Source of the DNA: Hygrocybe punicea
Lineage: Eukaryota; Basidiomycota; Agaricomycetes; Agaricales; Hygrophoraceae
Direction of reading: 5' to 3'
NCBI GenBank assembly: GCA_963556145.1
Contig: OY744463.1
Span: 5,456,001 to 5,520,000, forward strand
Length of the DNA stretch: 64,000 nucleotides
The translations under genes and the position numbers were made by a program. Shown piece by piece: positions 1 to 10,689 of the stretch (within the stretch, counting starts at the first letter, position 1; the number at the start of each line of letters is the position of its first letter). The notes beneath the pieces were generated by a model that did not search any database, was not told the DNA's origin, and saw only the letters and a program-made list of their open reading frames with translations.

Positions 1-396
1 GTTTCCCTTTAGTCAGAATCACTTTTTAATCCCTTCAAATGCTTGTCCACGTAGATCCTTAGCTTTTTATAGTTCACTTCATCGTCTTTATCGTTGTTTC
101 CGTATATTCGTTCATCGTTTCCGACCCGACCCGACCCGACCCGACCCGCCGTACCCGACATCGTCGGCATCGTCGGGTTCTTTACTATTTGTCCGTTTTC
201 ACTCCATTCATCGCCGGCTTCGTCGTTATTAGTCCAGTTTTACACGGCGGCTTTACTTTTACTAACATTCCCTTCTTTTACTTCTATTCCCGACACTGAA
301 TTATCCAGTCACTTCTACGCTGACACCTTCTGGTTAGGATCTTTATATTATTTCTTTATATAGTTCCGAAGCCACCACAGAACCCGCATCTACATC
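1..396 (+). repeat. 3' part of the left LTR
   Basis: Near-identical to 4710-5100. Both copies end GCATCTACATC, followed by different sequence (TGGAGC here, GCATAC on the right). The canonical LTR end is probably the CA at 393-394. Confidence 0.65.
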
Positions 397-414
397 TGGA
401 GCCCACCGCGAGGA
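397..414 (+). other. Putative tRNA primer binding site
   Basis: TGGAGCCCACCGCG starts two bases after the LTR-terminal CA. TGG is the complement of the CCA tail of a tRNA, as expected for minus-strand priming. The tRNA was not identified. Confidence 0.4.
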
Positions 415-1059
415 TAATTCAGTGTCAAGAAACATTCATTTCATAGCCCCTCATTTCCTTTCGTCATCTCGAAACAAGCCTTGCTGCAGCACTTTACACA
501 TCCGACACCCGTTACCCGACTTCTTTACATTCGACACCCAACGTTCCGACATCCACTCGCCAACTATCACACTATCATTTGGGTTTGATTCTCATACTAT
601 TTTCTCTTCTTTGACGACTACAATTGTTCAGTTTCACGTACAACTTCGAACCCGCTCTTGTGCGGCCGACCCAGCGGCCGTTTACCGCTTTAGGAAACTT
701 GCACAGCCACGACCCAATACACACTTTGTCGACTCGACGTCTCGATCCCCGTCACATCCACCATCCACACTCGTTTTTACAACCCCAACGCACTCGGAAT
801 TCCACTCCCCACCGATAACCGTCGAAAAACCGCGACCGGAAAGCCCCAACGACCCGCCCAACAGCACTCGCGCGTCAAACACGACTCGGAACAGACGGAG
901 CGCCGTGCAACGGGTTTAGCCTGTGCACCCCCAGCCGCTCGCGTCTAAGAACTCGCACTTGTCACCGAATACAAGCCCTGACACGCCCCCATCGTCTGAG
1001 CCCGCGAAGTTACCAGCAAAACACGTCAGCGCCTTTCACGAGTCTGTGCGAGCAGCCCC

Positions 1060-1900
1060 GCCGCGATCGAGCCCTCAACACCGTGCTACAGCCTCACGAC
1101 GCCATTCGCAAGGTCTTACGAGCCGTCTCCGCCATTATCGAGTCCCCAACGCGTCGCCACGTCATCCCAGCTCATGCACCCGCCTATTCGACATACCCGG
1201 CCGCTCACGCCCTCGTTGCTACCCCCACGCAGCCTCGTATGGCTCTCCGAGTCCCCACAGCGCCCTTCGCGAGCCCACACGAGTCGTCTTCGCCGTTATC
1301 GACGCTCCCACAGTGTCCCACGTCACCCCGCTTCGTGCCCCCGCCTATTCGACATCCCGGCCGCTTACGCCCTCGTTGGACCTCCCCGTCGCCTCGCACC
1401 GCTTCCTATGGCCCCACGACGCCAGCTGCGAGCCCTCACGAGCCGTTCTCAACGCCCAACGCGTCACCACGTCATCCTTCCTCGTGTCCCCACGTACTCA
1501 ACATCCCCGGCCGCTCACGTCCTCGTTGGACCATCCGCCGCTTCGTACAGCCTCCCAGAGCCCCACACCGTCGTTCGTAAGCCAGTACAGGCCGTCCTCG
1601 CCATTATCGATGCCCCACGCCGCGCCACGTCACCCGGCTTCGTGCCCCAGCTAAGTCGACGTCTCCGGCCGCTTACGCCCTCGTTGGACCTTCCCGTTGC
1701 CTCGTACCGTTTCCTACAGCCCCACGACACCACTCGCGAGCCCTCACGAGCCATCCTCGCCGTCATCGACCCCTCACGCGTCACCACGTCATCCTTCTTC
1801 GTGCCCCCCGTACTCGACATCCCCGGCCGCTCACGTCCCCGTTGAGCCACCCGCCGCCTCGTACCGCATCCCAGGACCACACATCATCCGTCGTGACGCC
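1060..1900 (+). repeat. Imperfect tandem repeat, period about 150-165 bp
   Basis: The motif GACATCCCCGGCCGCTCACG and close variants recur near 1190, 1350, 1500, 1660 and 1815, each followed by CCTCGTTG-type sequence. About five diverged units form the bulk of the LTR-element interior. They explain the repetitive Pro/Ser/His-rich open frames here, which I do not call as genes. Confidence 0.6.
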
Positions 1901-3195
1901 GTACAAGTAGTCCTCGCCGCCCTCGAGCCATCAACAACATGCCACGTCACTCGACATCATACCCACCATCCGAGGCCAACGACCGCCGCGTACAACCACC
2001 CCCACGTTCTCGTTCACGCCCCCGCACCTCGACATGGCTCCATACTGCCCCAAACACGTCCGCCCCCGTCCCTCGTCGTCCCACGCAAGCGGCCACGTCA
2101 CCTACGTCACCCCGTCGACTCCCACTCTCGACCCCCGCTTCCCAGCCGTCCCCGTCCTCGCCCACTCCCCCTCGACCACCTACGTCCTCGACCAACCCCA
2201 CGACGTCCCTCTCGCGAGCCCAAACGAAGCCCCGTTGGGTTACGCCCGCGAAACCGTGACCACCGGCCGCTCAAACCCGTTCCACGACCCGACGCATCGT
2301 TGTCAAATCCCCACGCATATCCGCCACGAAAGTACACGAAACGCCACCCGTATCACCCCCAATCTATCTCCCAGTCCACGTCGTCTCATCCGCGCACGTC
2401 ATCCGCCTCCGTCCCCCGACATCGACCACCCGTTGCCGCCTCCTCGACCTCTCGCCATCCTCGAACGACCTCACGAAACCACGATCCACGTCACGCAATC
2501 CCACGTTCCCTCTTATCCGCCCACGTCGTCCGCCCCGTCTCCCTACGTGGCCCTATGCCATACCGCCACACCCGACAACCCGTTTTCGACCAATCCGCTA
2601 CATCGGCTTCCGGATCCGGATCCGCGACTCGCATCACAGCACCCGACTACGAACCCGGACGCGTTCCCAACGATTCCGCGGCATCCGGTTCCGGTTCCGG
2701 CTCAATTCGAGCATGAGGTTCCGGTTCCGGTTTCACATCTCGTACCCGCCACCTTCGCACCCCCATACCCACCGAACCCGACCCTACGAAAACCCCTCAC
2801 CGTCCATCGGCATAAGAAATATATACATAAATAGATTAAATATATCAAAAAGAAAGAAAAATGTCAGAGATAAAGGAAAGATAAAAAGAAACACTCGTTC
2901 CCGACACACCCGGCACCCGCATAATCCACCCGACGTACCCGACACACCCGCTTGCGAATCCGTCGCACCCAACGAACCCGCTTACGAACCCGCCGCACCC
3001 GCTTACGGACCCGACACGTCGCTTCACTCGTTCCCCACGCACCCGACTCATCCGCTCACGCACCCGCATTAAACCCATTTGACATCGTTCTCCGCTTTCC
3101 ATGACCCACCGTTTCCGCCACCGTTTCGACCCAGACACAATGTTCCCTGTCTCGGCTTCGATTTCCAACCCACCCGACTTTATATTTCAGTTCCA

Positions 3196-3205
3196 TGGGG
3201 GGGAA
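3196..3205 (+). other. Putative polypurine tract
   Basis: ATGGGGGGGAA directly precedes TGCTTCCCC. A purine run followed by TG is where plus-strand priming and the start of a right LTR would be expected. Inference only, because the matching left LTR start is outside the window. Confidence 0.35.
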
Positions 3206-3297
3206 TGCTTCCCCACGGGTCCAAGCCGGTGCTGAACCGCCTAGTATGAGGCTGATATCACAGCCGTTGATTATCGCCCCCATATTAGTATCGTCTA

Positions 3298-3595
3298 TCG
3301 AACCTCCACCGCCGTCTATCAAACCTCCGCCATCGTCTATCAAACCTCCGCCGCCGTCTATCGAACCTCCGCCATCGTATATTGAACCTCCGTCGTCGTC
3401 CATTGAACCTCCGTTTTCGTCATATCGTATCGAACCTCCGCCATCGTATATCGAACCTCCGTCGTCGTCCATCGAACCTCCGCCATTGTCTATCAAACCT
3501 CCGCCACCGTCTATCGAACCTCCGCCATCGTATATCGAACCTCCGTCGTCGTCTATCGAACCTCCGTTTTCGTCATATCGTATTGAACAACCACC
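3298..3595 (+). repeat. 21-bp tandem repeat array
   Basis: About 14 units of the form CCTCCGccaTCGTatATcGAA. Because 21 is a multiple of three the array reads open on both strands, giving Pro-Pro-Ser-x-Ile-Glu repeats on plus and Gly/Asp-rich repeats on minus. No sign that either is a gene. Confidence 0.75.
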
Positions 3596-4659
3596 GTCGT
3601 CATATCATGTCTACTCCTACGCCACCGTTTCCGCCACCCGTTGACACAGCCACCAAAGCCGCCGACCCTAACTCGACCCGCCTAGATCATCTTTGTCATC
3701 CGCTTGTGTTTTATTTCGTTTCCGCTCCTGCCTTACTCGTCTCCGTCACCCGCCCCCAATCCTATGTCACGTTTAGTTTTATCCTGACTTGATTTCTATC
3801 GCGTCCCCTCTTTCCGATACCCGACATTTATTTATTTTCTCATCTATTTTGCGTTTCCACTCCCCACTTGTCCCGTTTTTGTAGCTTTCCATCTTTTCTT
3901 TCATTTCCGCTCAGTTCCCTTTTCCTCCAGTTCTATGAACTTTGTTTCCTTTTTCCTCGACACCGGCTTCACTCATTTCGTTCCCCATTCGCCGCTCTCA
4001 GCCTCCGACCCTCCATCGAGTTCCGCTAGTCACCATCCGCTCTCCCCCTTTGCATTGTCCACAACCCGCCTCGTCCTGTCGAGCCCGATTCCATGACCAC
4101 CACGTCGGCCTCATCTCACGCATCCGAGTCCCGAGTCCACGTAGTATCGACCAGGGATGGTCTTTATTTAAAGTACCCTGGAGATGTAGAGGGTCGACGT
4201 CCCTCTGAGTCCGTATCATCAATATATCACGAATCCGGACCAACCCGATGCCGCCATTCGACTTGCATTCGAACCCGACGTAACCCGACGCAACCCGACG
4301 TGACGTGACGTGACGTGACGTGACCCGACGTGACCGACATAACCCGACGTATGCCGCTTCGTCACAGCCGCTCTCAGACCAAATCTGGCAGCCTCAAACA
4401 CCTCGGAGTTCCAATTCCAGGAGATGGATCTCTTCGGACTCAATCCCCGACTTCGGATTTACTTTATTTATGCATCCCCTCGTCCTTTCGGAGATATGTA
4501 GGACTTTCTAGATCTTTTCCTTGCATATTCGTTTTCCCCTCCATTTCCTGTCTTCGTTGCTTTGCAACCCCCCTTTCCACATCCCCATTCCAACCTTTCT
4601 TTGTAGCTTACCATCGGCCGAAGTAGACACGTCCGAAAGTAGATTACTGTTTCCTGTAC

Positions 4660-4667
4660 TATAAAAA
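4660..4667 (+). promoter_or_regulatory. Possible LTR TATA box
   Basis: TATAAAAA in an otherwise C-rich LTR, about 430 bp before the LTR end. Position is compatible with a U3 promoter; no other support. Confidence 0.25.
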
Positions 4668-5214
4668 CGGTCCCCGACGACCGTACAAAATAAGATACCA
4701 TTAGTCCCCGTTTCCCTTTAGTCAGAATCACTTTTTAATCCCTTCAAATGCTTGTCCACGTAGATCCTTAGCTTTTTATAGTTCACTTCATCGTCTTTAT
4801 CGTTGTTTCCGTATATTCGTTCATCGTTTCCGACCCGACCCGACCCGACCCGCCGTACCCGACATCGTCGGCATCGTCGGGTTCTTTACTATTTGTCCGT
4901 TTTCACTCCATTCATCGCCGGCTTCGTCGTTATTAGTCCAGTTTTACACGGCGGCTTTACTTTTACTAACATTCCCTTCTTTTACTTCTATTCCCGACAC
5001 TGAATTATCCAGTCACTTCTACGCTGACACCTTCTGGTTAGGATCTTTATATTATTTCTTTATATAGTTCCGAAGCCACCACAGAACCCGCATCTACATC
5101 GCATACTAACCTTATTACACAAATGCAATTATATTCAAAATATTTATACTAGCCTCAATTCTTATCAGAATCAGCTGAAAATTGAACTGCTGACTAATAT
5201 AACCATTTCGGGCA

Positions 5215-5440
5215 AGATGTGACAGTCACATGTGACCACTCTAACCATATAAGGCAATTTCTGATATTGTATAGCAAATCTTTTACTGATCGCAATGGTG
5301 ACAGTCACATGTGACCAGTCTAACCATATAAGGTAATTTTACACTATATACCCTAAATTTTGAGCTGATCACATGAGTCACAGTCACATATGACCACTAT
5401 TACTATATATGGAAATATCAGCCATATAAGCAGAAATGAG
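5215..5440 (+). repeat. E2 internal direct repeats with GTCACATGTGAC palindrome
   Basis: About three diverged units of roughly 90 bp. Each carries a GTGACAGTCACATGTGACC-type core followed by CTAACCATATAAGG. The same units occur inverted at about 39700-40140 in E2 copy b. Confidence 0.65.
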
Positions 5441-6020
5441 CTTATTTCTGATTATCCACTATTATTTTTACTTCAAACATAAAATTCAATGTGATATCGC
5501 ACATTATCTTATATGTTAATTGTATATTAATCACTTATTAATGTGAGTAACAATTGTACAAATAAAATGAAAGAAAACAGACTTGTTTATGCTATGTGCA
5601 ATATTAGCCCACTTAACAAGTATAGTAGTCTTCATATTGATGACTCATCTGTTGTACAGCATTCAAGGTCATGGAGAAGTAGGGTTGAGAAAATATAAGT
5701 CAATTGTTATTATACTGTTTAGGAGACAGTTATGTTTGACAGTTGACCTATTGCTCCTTGAACATTTCTTTTATGGCTGAGAATATTATAAGATGATACA
5801 GCACAGCAGACATAACAGTAAGCAAGAAGGTTGATGAAGACTAAAGACCCACTATGTAGTTTTATTTTGTCTACTTTTTATGTTGCTGAGGTGTGAGGTG
5901 GACTCATTAGAACAATTTGCAATATACAATATATGCTATATGTCTCATACTATATGTAAAATGCTTTATGCAACTTAATCTTATTGCTCACTTCATCATG
6001 GAAGTCGGAAGGGGGAAAAA

Positions 6021-6064
6021 AGAACTCGTTCATGCCATGCGTAGCACTGGCCCACTAAACAAGT
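6021..6064 (+). other. Helitron-type 3' terminal hairpin (E2 copy a)
   Basis: AAGAACTCGTTCATGCCATG opens the motif and ACTAAACAAGT closes it. The outer arms ACTCGTT/AACAAGT and inner arms GCCATGC/GCACTGGC fold on each other. The AAGAACTCGT part is the inverse of the element 5' end. Confidence 0.75.
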
Positions 6065-9000
6065 CATATGCTGAACAGCTGCTTATTGCTAGAGTGAGAC
6101 ACAATAGATGCATTGTTAGAGTTTCTTCAGGAATGCACAAAATGAGAGCAAATGCCATTTCCTTTGCCAATCCAACTCCAAAGATTTATGACATTTTACC
6201 ACCCCCTCTTGAAGAATTGGATGAAGTACTTGCATTCATTTATACTGGACCATGCAAACCTACCAAGTCTGATTTTGAGCGGACTCCATTGTTGGTTAGA
6301 AGAAACAAAGTTGCTACTGCTTTGAACTGGTTGAAACTGAACCATTGTGACTATTTTGACTTGGAGATTTCAGAAGAAAACTTGAGGCAATATCCTGAGA
6401 ATGATATACCAGTTGTTGTAGAATATAGGCAATCATTTTCTAACAAAAACCCAGAATCCACTGCTGTTCATGACATGGAAGAGGAAGAAGGAACTGAGAC
6501 TGGAATGTGCCCATTTGTAGTTCATGGTTTGACTGGTGAAGAGTACTCTGCTAAAAGTATGAAAGCCATCAAAGCAAACACTTAATGGACAACAAAAAGA
6601 TCTTAGCAATTGGACATGAGGGTGATCCACAATCAATCTACAGCAATCCCCAGCTATTCCCTCAAATGATGCCATGGTTATTTCCCTATGGACTTGGTGG
6701 AATTGGTAATGCTCTAATGAAAAGCAATATTTCTGAAATCAAACACAAAAGACATTTGTTAATGTACCATGACAAGAGGTTTCAGAAGGATCCTCACTTT
6801 CCATTGATTGCATTCAACCATGAGCAAATAAAAGAGTCTACAACAGCTGGCTATTTATTAGCTGAAAAGGCAAAATTTGAACACATTTCACAAAGACTGA
6901 TGGATGTTGATCTTGGAGTTTTGAATAACATTGCTAGAAAAATGGAAGATGGTGAACATGTCACTCCAGAAACAGATGAAGAGAAACTATGCTTCCAATT
7001 GATCAAGGACATTGACCATGTTGGCAGTCATGTAAAAGGATCAGTCACTAGCAAGAAATATATGAGAAATGAAATCTGGTCTAATATCATTTGCTGGAGC
7101 ACCTTCATGGTTTATCACTTTTTCACCTGCTGACAACATGCATCCACTTTCTTTATATTTTGCTGATACCAAAGAAACATTTACACCTGAGCTGAGAGGG
7201 TATGATGAGCGCTATAGACTTATTGCAGAGAACCCAGTAGCTGGTGCCAGATTCTTTCACTTCATGGTTGAACTATTCATCAAACATGTCCTTGGAGTTG
7301 GTTCAAAGCATTCAGGCTTTTATGGTGATACTAAAGCATATTATGGCAGAGTAGAGCAACAAGGACGTCTAACCCTTCATATGCACATGCTACTATGACT
7401 TAAAGGATGTTTGTCACCTCAGGAAATCAGAGATAGAATAATGGATCCAAAGTCAGACTTCCAGGAAGCTTTTGTTGAATACCTTGAAAGTGTACACATT
7501 GGTGAATTCATGACTGGAACTATGGATGAAGTCAAAGCTAAAGTAAATCATGAATCAAAGACAGAGCACTACAAAGATCCAACTCAAACTTTACCTGAAT
7601 CACCTCCACCTATGTGTACAACTATGCATGATTTCAACAGTGACAATAACTGTAATTGCTGCAAACAATTGGGATCATGGTGGGACACATTCAGAGAAAC
7701 TGTTGATAACTTGATTTTGTACTCTAATGTCCATAACTGTAAGAGAAATACTTCTAGCAATGAGAAAGTTTAGAAAAAAGACAGACCCAGTTGCATGAAC
7801 AAGCATGGCAAATGTAAAGCTAGATTTCCTAGACCTTTGTTTGAAACCACTCAAGTAGATCCAAAAACTGGTGCATTGAATATGAAGAAAGGTGAAGCCT
7901 GGATCAACACATTCACACCACTTGTGACATATTTACTTCGTTGCAACACTGACATTACAAGTCTTCTCTCTGGTACTGCAATCAAAGCTATTATAGCATA
8001 TGTTTCAGAGTATATCACCAAACCAGGACTGAAAACATATAGCATATTTGATACTATTAGAAGTGTCTTTGATAGAAACTCTGAAATGCTTGGGGGGACC
8101 ATGAAAAGAAAAGACAAAGCCAGAAAACTCATCACCCAGATCATAAATGCTTTGACTGCAAAACTTGAAATTGGTGGTCCAATGGCTTCAATGTATCTGC
8201 TTGGACATCCTGACCATTATACAAATCACAAGTTCATTCCTGTATATTGGAAAAATTATGTGAGAGAAGTTCTAAATGCTTGGACTTGTATTGATTCAAA
8301 TGAAATGCAAGTTGATTCTGAAAAAGTGGTTTTGCAAAAGCAACAAGGAAAATTCATTGGTGTATCACCTGTACATGATTATATCTGCAGGCCTCTTATG
8401 TATAAAGACATCAACCTGTATGAATGGAGACAAGGTGCTACAAGAGTCAAAATGGATATTGAACCAAGTCATGATGAAATTACCAGTGATGATGAACTGA
8501 ATGTTGTAGAAACAGAGCCCAATATTTCTACTAGAAGAAATGTCCCACAGTGCAAAACTGAAGACTTGGACATTGAGTTTGATGATTTGAACATTGGAGA
8601 TGATGACAACTTTATAGAAAATGACTTGAATGATTCTGACTCTGATACTGAATCAGAACAAGCTGAGTACAATAAATTCACAAAAGACCACCCTCTCTAC
8701 CAAACACATTGTATTCAATTCAATGACAACACAAAGAATGTGGTTCCAAACTTTGTAGGTGGTTCACTGCCTAGATGTGACAAAGGAGACAGAGAGTATT
8801 ATTGCACCACTATGCTGACTTTATTCAAACCATGGAGATCTGGCCTTGACCTTAAAAGTGAACTGAAATCATGGGATGAAGCATTCACTGATTATAAATT
8901 CACTGATAGGCAACTGGAAATTATGGACAACTTCAATCTTAGATATGAATGCCTTGATGCAAGAGATGACTATTCTGCTCAGCTCAGATTGGGAGCTGCA

Positions 9001-9381
9001 TTGAATGGTGTTTGTCCACAATTCATGACTTCAGATATGATATCACACTTGGATAATGATCACATTCAGAATGGTGTTGACTTTGGAGATGACAATGAAG
9101 TACAAGATAGAGATGATTCAGACTATGGTCCTAACAAATATTGTACACTTGGTGCTCATGGCAGATTGGTCAAAGCTCAAATGGATGCAACTGAAAATGT
9201 TGTTAGAAATGTAGGTTGGCTGGATGATTGCCCAGATGGAGTTTCTGAAGTTACTACAGCTTTGGTGAATTTGGACATGAATCAAACTAGCTCTCAATGG
9301 AAAGCTATTGTACAAAACCAGCGACAAGAACTTCTAGCTGAGGGAATGCAACATATGTCTGCAAAGTCAAGCTCTCTATTC
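6065..9381 (+). pseudogene. Hel-1 RepHel gene, Rep-nuclease half (degenerate)
   Basis: From the left it encodes a DUF6570-like segment, a Helitron helicase-like N domain, the HUH motif L-T-L-H-M-H near 7370-7385, and the two-tyrosine motif Y-V-S-E-Y-I-T-K near 8000-8025. These are the parts that nick and join single-stranded DNA in Helitron transposases. An Asp/Glu-rich linker follows (about 8460-8680). Compared with Hel-2 there is a frameshift near 6575, another near 7078, a TGA replacing Trp at 7396-7398, and a TAG at 7771-7773. The block stops at 9381 where E1 copy a is inserted; codon phase continues at 12861. The N terminus is missing because E2 copy a sits before the Ser-Tyr-Ala-Glu-Gln segment. 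Pseudogene status is certain; the family assignment is very likely. Confidence 0.88.
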
Positions 9382-9431
9382 ACTTGGGGAAGTGGGCCAT
9401 CGCAAGCGTGGCATGAACGAGTTCTTCTTGG
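9382..9431 (-). other. Helitron-type 3' terminal hairpin (E1 copy a)
   Basis: Reverse complement of AAGAACTCGTTCATGCCACG followed by a CTTGCGATGGCC-type inner arm and CCCCAAGT. The same sequence ends E1 copy b and E3. Confidence 0.75.
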
Positions 9432-9954
9432 TTCTATTCAATCATTTGATGTCCATTATTTATTCTACATAATCTGCAGTTGTAATGTATAACAAGAATA
9501 ATCATAGTATATGTGAACATTGTTGGAATTTGGAATCATACATTCTATGTTATCCTGTTCTGTTAGTAACAATGTACTACTTGTCCTCAGTTGGGGCCTT
9601 TGATCAAGGGACTACTAATCTCTTGGACAATATTATTTACACTTGTTCATGCCATAGTTGTATATCAACAGTCAACCAACATTGGAGTGGACTGAATGTC
9701 AGTTATACAACAGTCTATCCTGGCATTTACCACTATCACTGTTACCATTACTTATCAGTGCTCAGGCAATAAGTAACAATAAGAACTTAAGTGTTTGACA
9801 TCATGTAATGTATTTATAACATTCCTATATTTAATGGCCCACTTTCCCACCCTGAAGATTTCCTTCAATTTTGATGTCCAATATGAATTTACAAATGGTG
9901 AAATTTTTGAATGTCCCACTTTCCCACCCAATAGTCCTCAATTATTAAATTAAA

Positions 9955-10242
9955 TTACTGGTTTTGAGCATAAACTGCTAGCACAAGAATTTTATCTTCA
10001 TATCTTTTAAAACCATCATCTGACATGATACCAATGTGACCATCTTGCTTACATGTTGCTCCAGTTGTCATACCATCATGATACCGAATTGTGCCATCTT
10101 CTGATATGAATTGAGATGTAGAGTGATATCCTCCAACATATACAATACCTCTTAGATACAAATTTACTGACTTGTCATTTACATTTACAGTTATTTGATG
10201 GCTGGTAATCATGTTTATGTTGGGATATTCTAATACCAGCAA
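9955..10242 (-). pseudogene. C-terminal fragment of Helitron USP-like domain, in E1 copy a
   Basis: 95 codons matching the last part of the Hel-1 and Hel-2 protein: the Leu-Glu-Tyr-Pro start, the His box G-I-V-Y-V-G-G-Y-H-S-T-S, then Y-H-D-G-M-T-T-G, and the end L-A-V-Y-A-Q-N. The catalytic Cys box and zinc ribbon are absent, so it cannot be an active protease. The copy at 43603-43890 differs by one residue in the H-D-G region (Arg here, Trp there). It is a relic of the long element retained next to the 3' end. Confidence 0.8.
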
Positions 10243-10276
10243 CTCAGGTGTTTTGTATAGTATATGGTACGGATAA

Positions 10277-10498
10277 TTGAAACATTACATAGTGGACCGA
10301 GCCATGTACCGTGTAAACAAGGCCACCAGAGATTTCTGGTGCTTCAATCAATGGTCAGATAAACCAACCCATCTTTGTGAAGAAATCACATATGCAATGA
10401 TGCATTGGCATTCACATTGGCCTGTCATGCAACACAAGTTAAATGAATGGTCAGAATGTGTCACTGACAACAAGAAAGGAACCGTAAAACAGACATGA
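10277..10498 (+). pseudogene. Possible captured gene fragment in E1 copy a
   Basis: A 73-codon open frame, antisense to the element, with ordinary complex composition (several Trp, His and Met). The homologous frame in E1 copy b (43347-43568) differs at two residues. It matches nothing in the long Helitrons here and I do not recognise the family. Helitrons commonly carry captured host fragments, so capture is the simplest reading. No promoter, start context or splice sites were identified. Confidence 0.4.
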
Positions 10499-10689
10499 GA
10501 ACTGTTGAGACCAGAGGGAATGGGGAACAGCAGGAGCAGTAGGAACACAACACAGTAGAATAGCATGTTATGCACTAGCAGATGATGTGTCACAAGTGTA
10601 GCATATAGATTTCAAAGATAAATTTGGAAATTGATTATATAATATTTAATTTCTATTTAATAATTAAATATAAGTAAATATAAGAGTCA

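Larger units (their letters stand above)
3206..5098 (+). repeat. Putative right LTR
   Basis: If the purine tract marks its start, the right LTR begins TG at 3206 and ends CA at 5098, about 1.9 kb. Only the last 390 bp can be verified against the left copy. It contains a 21-bp tandem array (3298-3595), a run of GACGT units near 4265-4340 and a TATAAAAA at 4660 that could be the promoter. Confidence 0.4.
1..5100 (+). mobile_element. Non-autonomous LTR retroelement (LARD-like)
   Basis: Bases 1-396 recur at 4710-5100, differing mainly in the number of 5-bp CGACC units. Such a direct repeat flanking 2.8 kb or more indicates long terminal repeats. A primer-binding-like TGG follows the left copy at 397, and a purine tract (3196-3205) precedes a possible right LTR start. 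The interior is pyrimidine-rich with long open frames on both strands. These frames are low-complexity Pro/Ser/Arg, and no gag, protease, reverse transcriptase or integrase motif is visible. I read it as a large derivative mobilised by another element. It interrupts the E2 element that resumes at 5101. The left end lies outside the window, so the 5-bp target duplication cannot be checked; TCGCA at 5099-5103 is the candidate. Confidence 0.6.
5101..6064 (+). mobile_element. E2 copy a: non-autonomous Helitron2-like element, 5' truncated
   Basis: This is the reverse-complement relative of the complete E2 copy at 39136-40473, sharing the block with GTCACATGTGAC repeats, the intermediate spacer and the 3' hairpin. 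Its 5' part has been displaced by insertion of the LTR element. It ends CAAGT at 6064, immediately before Hel-1 coding sequence (Ser-Tyr-Ala-Glu-Gln), so it was inserted into the Hel-1 gene. No protein is encoded. A second, degenerate 3'-end hairpin lies inside it at 5582-5622. Confidence 0.75.

Noticed and set aside
422..2834. Pro/Ser/Arg-rich open frames up to 339 codons
   Set aside because: C-rich tandem repeat DNA with few stops in any frame; no domain, and frames overlap each other freely.
3056..3644. Gly/Asp-rich or Pro/Ser/Ile/Glu-rich repeat proteins
   Set aside because: Both come from the same 21-bp array read on opposite strands.
1..5100. Segmental duplication instead of LTRs
   Set aside because: A primer-binding-like TGG follows the left repeat and the right repeat abuts unrelated E2 sequence, which fits LTRs better; still not proven without the left end.
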